A DNA stretch of 64,000 bases. Source: Pseudonocardia sp. DSM 110487. Its GTDB lineage: Bacteria > Actinomycetota > Actinomycetes > Mycobacteriales > Pseudonocardiaceae. Under the pieces are notes generated by a model. That model searched no databases. It saw nothing but the letters and a program-made list of their open reading frames with translations, and was not told the DNA's origin. The stretch spans positions 9,424,001 through 9,488,000 of the forward strand of contig NZ_CP080521.1 of assembly GCF_019468565.1 (NCBI RefSeq). The letters are read 5' to 3'. Below, piece after piece: positions 44,101 through 56,100 of this stretch. Made by a program: the position numbers and the translations under genes. Position 1 is the first letter of the stretch. Every line of letters starts with the position of its first letter.

Positions 44101-47100
44101 CAGGCCTCGCGGATCCAGGCGTGGTCGAGTGTCTCCTGGGCCCACTCCGGCGCCGGCCCGGGGATCGGGGCGAACATCAGCTCCCGGAGCAGATCTGCCA
44201 GGTTCGAGTCCGGGGCCAACCCGGCTGCCTCGGCCATCGCCCGCAGCTCGTCGCGACTCTTCCGGTAGGCCTCGACGCGCTGGTGCGTGCGGTCACCACG
44301 CCACCACGCCGGCCGCGGCGGCTCCCGCTGCTCACGCGAGCTGCGGGCGCCGTAGTAGCCGGACAGGTGCTCGAGGGGGTCGCGCAGCAGCTTGTTGAAC
44401 ATCCACACCACGACGGCGACCACGACGAACCGAACCAGAACCTCGGTGAGCGAGTCGTGAGCCATGACCCACGCCCGGTCCTCCCCGGCCCGGTTGATAA
44501 TCATCGCGGACAGGCCCGCCAGCACGGAGTCCAGCAGCTTCCACGCCGTCAACCGCGTATCGACCTGTGAGAAGTTCTTGGTCTCGACGGCGACCCAGCC
44601 CAGGAACCGCTGCCGGAGCCCCGGCGGCAGGCTGTCGGCCAGCCGCTTCGCACGCGGTGCCAGCTGCTGGCCGACCCAGGCGTTGGCGATGTCCGCGAAC
44701 ACCGTCGGGATCGCGTAGACCAGAGCCGCGATGGCGAACGTGGTGAGCACGTTGCCGGTGGAACCGAGCGAGCTGATCACGACGTACACGCCCGCCGACA
44801 GGACGCCGCCGATGCCGCCCTTGAACAGGCGGGTGAGTCCGGTGTCCTTGGCCTGGGACCACGCGTTCAGCAAACCGAACACGATCGACATCGCGATCGG
44901 CAGCCACAACCCCGTGGCGACGTCGAACGCCCGCATCACCCCGAGGACCGCCGAGATCACGTAGACGGCGACGGCGGACGCCCAGGCCAGCCGGCGCGGC
45001 GACCGGGTCTCGATCCCGGACTGCCGGTTCGCGTGCTGGCGGCGCAGCACGTACCGGTAGGTCAACCCGGCGTTCATGAACGGCACCAGCAGCGCCTTGA
45101 CCCCGAACAGGCCCGCCTGCACCGCGAGCGTGCCCACCCACAACGACCCGGCCCGCCCGAGCAGCGCCGGCCCGAACATGCCGGCGACGGACCCGACGAC
45201 CGCACCCAGCGCGACCTGCATCCACGGCGGGCCCCGGGTCTGCCGTGGCGTCCACCATGCGATCACCACCATCATCGCCTGCCCTGCCATCGCGATCATC
45301 AGGCCGGTGGGTCCGAGCACCGCGCCCGCCCCGAGCAGCCCCGCGCCCACCCCGCTACCCGCGACGAAACCGGCGACGAGACCGGCGACCGCCGCCAACC
45401 GCGCCAGCCGGCGCTCCGCCGCCGGGTGGCCATGTCGACCAGGGCCTTCCCCCGCCACGTCGAGACCCAGCCGGGCGAGCAGCCCGACCCCGATCCCGGC
45501 GACGGACCGGCCCTCGGCGGCCCGGCGCACCGCCCGCTCGGCCCGCGGCGGGGACACCCCGGCGACTACGGCGATCGTCACCGCGTCACGGCGTCGGGTG
45601 CGATCGCCGGGATCGACGCCCTCCCGTCGGTCTCGGGTCATCACCCGCAACGTCTCTGCGGCCGCGCTCTGCCGGGCAGCGACGAGGGCGATGAGGGGGT
45701 GCACCTGCGCGAACCGGACGGCCACGACGAGGACCGCGCGGTCGAACCGGAGGTCGGCGCCGAAGGCGCGCGGGGGCGCCCCGTCGCGCAGCGCACCTGC
45801 CCGGTCCACGAGCGTGCGCGCGGCATCCTCGCCGACGCCGAACTCCTGCCCGATCCGCTGGATCAGCTCGTCCCGGGTCAAAGCCTGGTCCCCCCGGGGG
45901 ATCGCGGCGTTGCGGTCCATCAGCCACCTGACCCACCCCAGCTGCTCGGCCGTGGCTGAGGTCACGGCGCGGCGCTGCTCGCGGCGCACCTCGTGGCTCT
46001 CACGCACGACGGCCTCGCGTGCCCTGGCAACCCCGCGGACCTGCTGCCACAGCGTCCACTCGGCCCGCCACCGCCCGGCGATCCACCGGAACCCGGCGAA
46101 CGGCCCGCCGAGCGCGGCGCGCACCCCGGTCCAGGCCGTCATCAGCACGGCACCGAAGGCCTTCCAGCGGCCGGCACTCCACACCCACAGGCCACGCGCC
46201 AGCGCTCCCGCCCGGCCGGCCCCGGCCCGAACCAGTTCGGGGGCACGAGCAGCAATGTCCCGCAAACCGCGGATGAGCGCGTCTCCGCCGGCCGCCTTCT
46301 CCCTCACCCGCCCCGGCCAGCCCCGCAGCCGGTCCCGGACCCGATCGGCCCGCTCACGCAGCCAGGACCGCACACCCGAGAGCCGGCCGTGCGCGCTGCC
46401 GGCCCAGCGTTCGCCCAACGCCGCCGACCATCCACGGATCGCGGCCCCCTGCCGCGCCAGCGCGCGCAACCCGACGAACACCGCGACGACACCGGCGACG
46501 GCCAGTCCGACGATCCCCACCGTCCGCCACGGCAGCTCGGGCACCGTCACCGGTGGCTGCACCGGTGACGGGCTCGGAGCCGGGACCGGAGTCTTGTCCG
46601 TCGGCGGCGTCGGGTCCGGCGACGGCGTCGGATCCGGGCGCGGCGTCGAGTCCGGCGGCGGCGTCCGGTCCGGCGGCAGCGTCGAGTCCGGCGGCAGCGT
46701 CACGTTCGGCGGCGTCACGCCCGGCGGCGGCGTCACGCCCGGCTGCGGCCTCGGGGCCGGAGCGGGGGCCGGCGTGGCGGGTGGCGCCTCCTTGCCCGGC
46801 TCGCCCACACCACCCGGCTGGGACTCGGGGTCCGCACCGGGCACCGTGAACCAGTCACCCATGGGGCTGCCGGTCTCGGAGCGGTACGCGGGGTAGATGC
46901 GGTCACGGCTCTCGACGGTCGGGAACCGGTCGCCCAGCTCCTGCGCCAACCGGTCCGGGGCGATCCCCAACCGCGCGGCGACCACGTCGAACGCGTCCCC
47001 GGGCTGCACCCGGTAGATCCCGTCCCACTCCGCCGGAACCGTGAGGGACTCACCGACGTGGATCAGGTCCCGGCTCTGCACCGTCGGGAACCGGCCGGGG

Positions 47101-50100
47101 TCCGCATCCACGAACGCCTGCACCGACACGCCGTAGGCGCGCGCCAGCATCGTCAGGCTGTCGTTCTCCTGCACGTTCGTCGTGTGCTGCTCCGCCTCCG
47201 TGGCCTGCTCGGACGGGGCGTGCGGCAGCCGAGCCTGCGCATCGTCATGGGAGGCGACGACGGTCTCGGCCACGGCCGGGGTGTGAGCGGGTAGCTCCAT
47301 TGCTCGCGCCTGCGCGCCGAGCGCCTGATCCGCCGGAGCCGACACCGCCATACCGGCCATGAGCTGATCCGACATCGTCGTGTGGGCAGCGACTCCGCCG
47401 GCAACACCACCGGAGAACAGCAGACCGGCCGTCACGACCGCTACAGCCCGGGCCAGTACCACCCGGAGCGGCGGGGCCCGGGTACGGAGCAGACCGCGGA
47501 CCCGTTCCACCACCCGACCGCGATCAACCGCAAGCCAACCGAGCGCCGTGACCACCCCGACCGCGCCCACCACCAGCCCACCCGCCAACCAGGTTGCGCC
47601 GATGCCGGCGGCGACCGCCATCGTCAGCACCACGCCGAGGGAGGCCGACCCTCCCTCCCCGGCGTCCGACGAACCGCGGTCCGGCTGCCCGGCCCCGCCA
47701 GGACCCTCACTCGGGAGCCTGACCACCTCGGGGTCGGGAGTGCCGCCCATTCGCTCCATCGGCACCCCAGCCGCGGTGAGGGCGTTCGGCCCCCGCACCG
47801 ACCACCCACGCACCAGCGGACGCAACCACCGCCACCCAGCCGCCACCGCCGCCAGCAACCCCGACCCGACCACCACGCTGACCGCCACAGTCGGATCCCC
47901 GAGCCACCCGACCAGACCCACCGCCACGGCCCCCGCGCCAAGACCCGCCCAGCCCAGGCGCATCTCTCCGGACTCCGACGACTTGCGGGCGGAGTCACGA
48001 CCATCAGAATCGGTCCGCATCTGCTGGGCAGCGGCCCTCTCCCGGGCCGCAGCCCACACACTCTCCTCCACCGCGACGACCCGGAACGGGGGAGTCCCGG
48101 CATAGAGCTCAGTGGTTCTCTCGTCGACTGCGACGAACTCCGGACCGACGCTCTCCAGGATCTGCCCGGGCACGTATGGGACCCCTTCCGAGGCGTACCC
48201 GATCTGCGTCACGGAAACAACGACGGCCCGATGACCGTCGGGCAAGATCCCTTCGTTCGATGGGAAGCCAACCGCACCCAACCACACGGTGGCGGCCGTG
48301 TGGTACTCGATGAGCACATGCCCTGGATTCGGAAGAAGGAGACCGCGGTACACCTTCTGGGTGGGGTGAGTCGGACCGAGGAGAATCGCCTCCATCAAGC
48401 CAGCCATGGCTTTCGTGCGGCGGCGATCCACCCTCTGCGAGGCACGACCGAAGGCCAACAGTCGATGGTGATACATCATTAAATGATCCTTGCGTGAACC
48501 CAGGCCCCCATCTGTGACGGTCGGGGAGAATTCCCCGACAGCATCGACCAGATCCGGCCTGCCGCTCGATGCAACACGCTCCCACCAGCGCAACGACCAC
48601 CGGTACGCCGAGTCCTCCGACACGGTTTCCGCCAACGTATCCAATGACCGGCCAGGCGTGGTGGAACCCGGGATGCCCGCTGCCCGTCTGGCCTCGTCAT
48701 GCGCGACGAACAATCGGTGTTGAACGTCCTTGAGAATCAACTCTCGCCGAAGATAGACCATCTCAGCATTTCGCCTGCGGTAACGGTCGATCCATTGCAG
48801 CCAGAAGACCAGCCGAGAGACCTTGCGCACGGCCGCCCATGCCAATGCAGCATTCAAGTCGAAATCGCCAGCACCTCCGGCGGGAGCAAGGCGAGCAACC
48901 ATTTCGCCCAATGATGCTATGTCTCGATCCATACGTCGAACAAGACCTGCGAAGGCGGCCCATGCTGCGAGGAGGCCACCGACCACGGAAAGGCCGATCG
49001 TCAACCCGGCGATAATCCGATTCAGCTTCTGCTGTTGCAGATGGCGCTCGAGCTCGGCGGTCAGCCCATCCATCTGGGCGCGCAGCCCCAGAAGCTCCGC
49101 ACGTCCCTCCTCACCGAATCCCGTCAGTTCATCGAGCCGATGTTGCGCATCGTCCGCACGCAATGACATCTCGTCAAGGTGCCCGACCAGATCGCTGGCC
49201 TCTCGGGTGTGCAGAACCCCCCACAGGCTGGAGGAGTCAAGGGAGAGCGAATTGATCTCCGACTCCCAATTCGAGTTCAGCTCGTCGGCACGGCTGGCAA
49301 TTCGGGACGCTGCATCGGAGATCCGCTCCACTCCCGCCTCAGCAGAATCCCATTCAAGCCCGGACGCATCGGACCCCAGCCGATCGGCATCGGCGAGGAT
49401 CTGTCGCAAAGCTTCGGCGCGGAGCTTCAGCTCCAGTGCCCGGTCCTCCAGGCGGGAAATCTCACCCGCCCGGCTCGCCATCCAGCGATCGCCCGTCTCG
49501 TTCAGCTGGACTGTCAGCTTTTCGAGCCGCTCGATCTGCTCCGATATCTGATCGAGCGTGCTGTCGAACTCGTCGATCCGTTCCGCCAGCTGCCCGATCG
49601 GAGCTCGATCCACAGCATCACGCAGCAGCAATGCCTCGACCATGGGCTCGTCTCTCAGTAGACGAGTCAGCTCGGCGTCGATCCGGAAGGCCGCGGCCGA
49701 AATCCGAGCGGCATCCCGGTCACCGGTGCTGGTGGCGAATGCTGCCGCTTCCGCACCGAGGTGATTCGCACCATGTTCCAGGGCGTACCGGCCGGACGCC
49801 TCCACCGCAGTCGCGCGTTGAACGAGGTCTTCCACCCGCTCCCGCAGCCGCGACCGCGCAGCCGCCTGATCGGCTGCCAGTACCCCGGAGCTCGTCTCGC
49901 TCCGACCCTGCGCGATTCCCGCCTCCACTGTCGCCGGGTCCGCGTGCGCCGCAGTCCAACCGGCTCCCGGGACAGCGACACCCACAGCCAGGACGAACGC
50001 GACGGCCACAGCCGCGAGCACCCGCCGCTGCGCAGGGGGGCCACGCACCGACCACCCGCGCACCAGCGGACGCAACCAACGCCACCCAGCCGCCACCGCC

Positions 50101-53100
50101 GCCAGCAACCCCAACCCGGCCACCACAGCGACCACCACAACCGGCCCCACAAGCCAGCCGGCCAGACCCACCGCCGCACTCGCACCAAGAGCCGCCGCCC
50201 ACCCCGCGATCGTCTCCCCAGACTCCTGCCCTCGACGCGGATTCCCGTCGATCTCACCAGCGGGCCCTGCCGCACCGGACTCACCCGACCGCCCCGCCAC
50301 CTCCGGCGATTCGACAACCCGCACGCCACCCGCCCGGAGCGCAGCCACGACGCGGTCGCGCAGCACCTCGTGGCCGACGGCCTCGGAGCCACCCACGTCG
50401 CCCGCGAATCCCCGAAGCCGGAAAACCAGCAACCCGCCGGCGTCCACGCCCATCTGCGCAGAAGCAGCCAGCACCTCACGACCCCGGCCCCCCGGGACGG
50501 CTTCGGCCTGCCGCATCCCGGTCCACGCCGCCGGCTCGCCGCGCTCCACCTGCGGCGTGATCCACACGGTGCCGTCGGCAACCACCACCACACGGAACCG
50601 CCGGTACGGGTTGGCCACGACCAGGTCGATTGCCTCGGGAGCGCCGACCGCGGCCGAGGTCAGCTCACCGCGCGACCTCCGACCCGTGCCCGCACCGAAC
50701 CAGAAGATGTCGAGCGCCCGCCGAAGGCCGACCTTCCGCACCCACAAGATCAACCCGGCAGCGGTCATCAGAGTCGTGAGGCCGATCCTCCACAACGAAT
50801 CCGTCGCCTGGTCGACCGCCAGGTCAATGCCCCACTGCCTGGCCTGCTCGGGCGCATTCCGCGCGCGCTGTTCGTCCAGTCGCTGCTCCAGTTCGAGGAG
50901 CCCCCACGACGACTGCCGCGCTTCCGCGACGGTCAGCACGACGTCGAGCTCGGCGAGAGTGCCGACGTGGTCGGCGACCGCGACCCGAACATCGGCGGGA
51001 TCGGTTCCGGGATCCCCGAGCCGGGCCCGCAGCTCCCCGGCCGCCGAGACCCCGCCGGCCGGGTCATCGATCCCGCCGAGAACAGCATCGACCTCGCGCG
51101 CGATCCTTGCCGCGGACTCGACGATCGCCGCCGCCCCCTCGACGGATCCGGCCGCCTCGCCCAACTCCTGCGCCCGACGCCCGATGTCCCGGATCTCCTC
51201 GTAGCGGTCCCGGTACTGGTGTGTGATGCCGTCCATCTCCACCAGCCAGCTACCCAGCACCTGCCGCTCGGCAGCCCCGGTCGGCGAGACGACCTGCTCA
51301 CGTTCGCCCAGGCGCCGCTCCAGGTCCTCGAGCACCCGCTCCTGCTCCGGCAACTCGTCGACCAGCGCCTCCGCAGCGGCGATGTCGGCCTCGACGAGAG
51401 CGATTCGACCGTCCGGCCCGGCACCCGCACCCACACGCTCGACCTCGTTCGAAAGCGCCCTGGCCGACTCGTGGAGCTCGATCGCCATGAACAGCACGAC
51501 GAACACATCGGCTTCCACCGCGGACGCCCGTTCCCGGATCCGATCGGAGTCCGCGTCACCCGCCAGCACGTCGCCCCGTACCGACAACATCCGCGCCCGA
51601 CCGGCGACCGCGGCACCCCGCTCACCCGCCTCGTTCGACAGCCTCGTTGCCCGATCCACGAGGTCGGCGAGCCGCTCCGGCGCCTCACCGTCCCGCTCCC
51701 GCGCAGCCACGACGCTCCCCGCCGCCGCATGGGCCGTAGTCGATCCCGCACCAGCGGCCGGCCCGCCGAGCACCGCGGTCGCGGCGAACACCACCACCGC
51801 GACGCCTCGCAGCAGCCGCCGACCAGCCATCGACGTGGCCTTCACAGCCGCAACTCGCACCGCCGCAGCTCTGCCCGGAGGCGCCCGAGCACGCACCCAC
51901 GCCAGCACCGCCGATGCAGCCCATGAGGTCGCCATCACCAGGCCGGCGGCTGTCAGCACCGGCATGCCCAGGACGAACCCCGCCACCACCCCCACCGCTC
52001 CCAGCAGCAGCGAACCACCCGCGAGAGTCCCGACCGACACCTGCCCGGCATCGTGGCGCGGCGCGTCATCCGCATCGGACAGGCGTGGCGTCGTCTCCCC
52101 GACCAGCTCCCCGAGGAGCTCGTGCAGGGGGCGCCGGCCGAGCCCGAGTGCCGTGCCCAGCTTCTCGGGCAGCAGGCCGGCGTAGGCGGTGGTCGCGGCT
52201 TGCCGCACCGCCTCCTCGATGTCTGCTGCATCTCCCGTGGCGTGCTCGACCGTGGGCGGAGCGGTCGCGGTCCCCCAGTACAGGAGCCGCGCGGCCAACC
52301 CGAGCGACTCGACCTCGCGCAGCGTCACCCCGGCCGGTGCGGCGCGCGCCTCGATCGCGCGAGCCAGGTCCTCGACGGTGTGCCTCGTCTGCTCGTCGCG
52401 GTGGCCACCCAGTCCGGCTCCGAGCCATACGGCAACGACGGCGCGCGTCACCACGCGTTGACCGGTTCCGTCCAACGCGTTCGCGAGGGAACGCAGCTCG
52501 GCCCGCGCGAGCGCGACCGACGTCGCCGCCGCGTTTCGGCTGCGGAGTCGGCCAGGGGCGCTCCAGCCGCGGCCGGCGCCGAGGAGCAAGGTGAGGAGAT
52601 CGCGGCGAGGCAGCTTCCAGCGCCGGCTGGCGGGGTACTCGCCGAGACCACGCCGGATCGCGTCACGGCGGACCTGCCTGGGGATCTTCCAGTGGTGGGT
52701 GCCCCGATCCCGGAGGGTCGACTCCAAGGCCGCGACCGCGGCCCGCTCCACCGGGGTGACGCCTTCCGGCCCGAGCCGCTGGACGGTCAGCGCGGCCAGG
52801 TCCGCGCCACGCGGCAGTGTCCGGTCACCGGCACGCACCTGCTGCCGCAACCCTCGACGGGCCTTCCGCCAGAGCTTGGCCGGCTCAGGTTTCGCACGGT
52901 AACCCCGGACGATGTCCCCATCTGCCAGACCCAGCCGCACGAGCGCATCCATCGCCTCGGCCCAGCCGACGCCACCGTAGGCGGCCTGTAGCCGCGCCGG
53001 GTCGACCCTGCCCCACCGCCGACCTGCGAGCACCGAGAACCGCTCCAGCAGCGTCGTGGGAAGCCGCAGCGATGAGGTGTCGCGCCCCCACGTCAGTGCG

Positions 53101-56100
53101 GCGGTCAGCGCGGCGTAACCCACGCCGTAGACCAGGTCCATCAGGTCCGGAGAGGTCAACGTGTCGAAGATGCGGTACCCGAGGTAGTTGAGACCCCACT
53201 GCGTCTCGCTCGTCGCGTTCAGCAGCACCGCCAACGGCACCAGGACGAACGGGATCCAGAACCGAACGAACGACCACAACTCCGCCCGCGCGAGGTAGGT
53301 CCTTCCGGAGAAGTAGCGCTCGTGCGAGAACCGCGCGACAACGACCAACGCGGTGGCCATCAGGCTGAGCGACAGGTTCCCGGCGTGATCGAACACGTCG
53401 AACGGCTCGGGCAGCATGTCGCGCAGGTTCAGAACCGCGGTGTTGGCGAACACGTCGATCCGCTCGGGCAGGATCCCCGCCAGCGCCAACCCGCCCTGGG
53501 CCAGCCAGCTCAGCACGGCTCCGACGCCGAAGCTCACGACGATCCACCGCCAGCGGGCGACGAACCGGCCGGGCGCGCGGCCCGCCTCCTGCGCCGCACG
53601 CGCTCTGCGCAACGCCTCGGCGAATCGTGCCGGGAAGGCACCGTGGCGGGCCTGCGCGAGCACCCCGTACCACCAGGCACCGTCCAACCTGCCTGCGCTC
53701 AGGTGCGCGACGACCTCGTCCAGCATCGCCGTGGTGATCACGGCAGCGCCGTGAACGGCAGACCAGGACACGGGCGGCGCAGATGCGGGCGTCTGGCCGT
53801 CTGACACCAACACCCTGATCCCGGGTGGGCCTCGAGGCATCACGTACGGCGCCATCTCCAACGGAGTCATCCGGCCGCCCGTCGCCGGCACCGCATGCAC
53901 GTCCGGCCGGTCCGCATCCGGCGGGCCCGCCGCCACAGCCGCCGCGCCACCGTCGGCCACCGCGCTGTGCTGCGACGCCCGCGCCTGCCGGTCCGCGCGC
54001 GACTTCCGCAGATGCGCCGCGATGCCCGCGGCTACCAGTGTCACGAAGACGGTCACGTTCCCTGCCCATCGCGCCCACCGGGATCGCCACTCGGCCTGCG
54101 GCTCGGCGACCTCCCAGCGCGCGTTCAGCTCCGCCAGCTGCGCGTGCAGCGCGGGCAGTTCGGAACGCAGCTTCTCGCCCGACGGAGACACCCGACCGAG
54201 CCGCCCCTCCAGTTCGTCGGCCTGCCCGGTCAGTTCGTCGAGCCGCCCCACCAACCCATGGGCCGGGACGCCCTCCAGGGTGGTCCAGAGCGCGAACGCC
54301 TCATCGGACAGCCTCGCGGCCGCAGGTCCGTCCGAGCTCAGCCCCGCGAGGCGCGCTTCGAGTCGGTACGCATCCCGCGAGACCTGGAAGCCCGCGCCAT
54401 CGCCGTCGAACGGGCCCGCCCGTTCCCCCAGATCGTGCGCCGCCGACAGCAGCTCGTCCCGGCGATCAAAGTGATCATCCAGCGCACGGGTGCGCTGCAT
54501 CAGGTCCAGGGCCCGCTCCTCGAGCCGGGCGATCTCATCGGCCCGGACCGCCGTCCAGGCCTCGTATCGACGCTCCAGCTGCGCCGTCAGCCCATCGAGC
54601 CGCGCGTCCAGCCCGGCCAGCTCCGACCGCAGCTCCCGGTCCGGGGCCAGCCCCGTGAGCCGGTCCTCGAGCGCATCGAGGCGTTCCGACACCTTGCCGA
54701 CCGGCACTCCGTCGAGCTCGACGCTCAGGATCAGAACGTCGTGGCCGAGGCTCCCGAGGTCGGCCCCTCGATCAGCCAGCTCCGCGGCCCGCGCCTCGAT
54801 CTCGTTCGCATCCTTCGCGATCCGCCCGGCCCCGGCGTCACCGGCGGCACCCGCGAACCGGCCCGCTTCGCGGGCAACGGAATCCGCCTCCCTGCGCAAT
54901 TCGTCGCCGCCCTGGTAAACCCCCTGCGCCTCCCACACGCGCCGATCCAGGTCGTCGACCCGATCACGCAGCCCCGACCGTTCGTCGGCCCGATCGGCCG
55001 CCACATCGGACGACGCCCCCTGCTCCGGCACCGCGGGCACGCTGTCCGAACCCGCAGCGGAGAGGGGCCCGCCGAGCACCGCCGCGCCGGCAAGCACCAA
55101 CGCCACAGCTCCCCGCACCGACACCCGACCCGCGGGCGCAGCCCGGCCACGGCGAGTCGGCGGAGCCCGGGTACGGAGCAGACCGCGGACCCGTTCCACC
55201 ACCCGCCAGCGCTCGACCGCGACCCAGCCCAGCGCCGCGACCAATCCGACCGCCCCCGCCAACAGCCCACCGGACAACCACACTGCGCCGATGCCGGCGA
55301 CGACCGCCATCGTCAGCACCACGCCGAGCGAGGCCGACCCGTCCTCCGCGCGGCCCACCCCTGTGGCACCGATCCGTCGCCAGAGCGCGGCGGGCGGACC
55401 GCGCCGGGCCTTCCGTCCAATGCTGACCGTCCATCGCCCGGTTTCGGGGTCGACGTCGTGCACCCGGACCGAGCGGCCCTCGTCCAGTCGTGCAGCAACC
55501 CCAGCCGGATCGAGGGTCCTGCTGCGGCCGCGCGCGGCGACCGGGGCACCGAAGGCGTCCGACCGCTCGGTCGCCTCAGCCCGGTAGCGGTCACGGCGGG
55601 TGGGGTTACCGAACCCGGCGGCGCCCTTCTCGTTGTTCCGGATGAAGTCGCCGGCGGCCGCCATCGACGCCGTCAGCGCGGCACCCAGCGGTCGGGGCCG
55701 GCCCGCGGCCTCGGCGGCGAGCACCGACTCGATCCAGGCGAGGTCGGCCAGCACACGCCCGCGGGCCCCATCGTCCAGCGCGGTCGCCACCAACGCATCA
55801 CCGCGCCGGAGCACACCCCCCAGCAGGGCGATGACTTCGCCCTCACCCAGCCGGCCGTAGACGGCCGGGTCGTGGTGGAGCATCACCCGCAGTTCGCTCT
55901 CCAACGAACCGTCCGGGGTGACCTGCGGCATCAACGGGTTGTGCCCAGACCCGCCGAGACCCTGGTTCGGCCAGTACCGCTCGGCCATGTCGAAGTCGAT
56001 CTGGACCGCTCGGCCGTGCTCGTCGACCACGACACTCCTCGGAGCGCTCCCATCCCAATTGCCCGACAGGGCGTTGCGCACCAGGTTCACCGCAAGCTGA

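Noticed and set aside
46560..46800. CRISPR-like array
   Set aside because: The repeats are 15-18 bases without unique spacers and encode an in-frame Pro-rich stalk.
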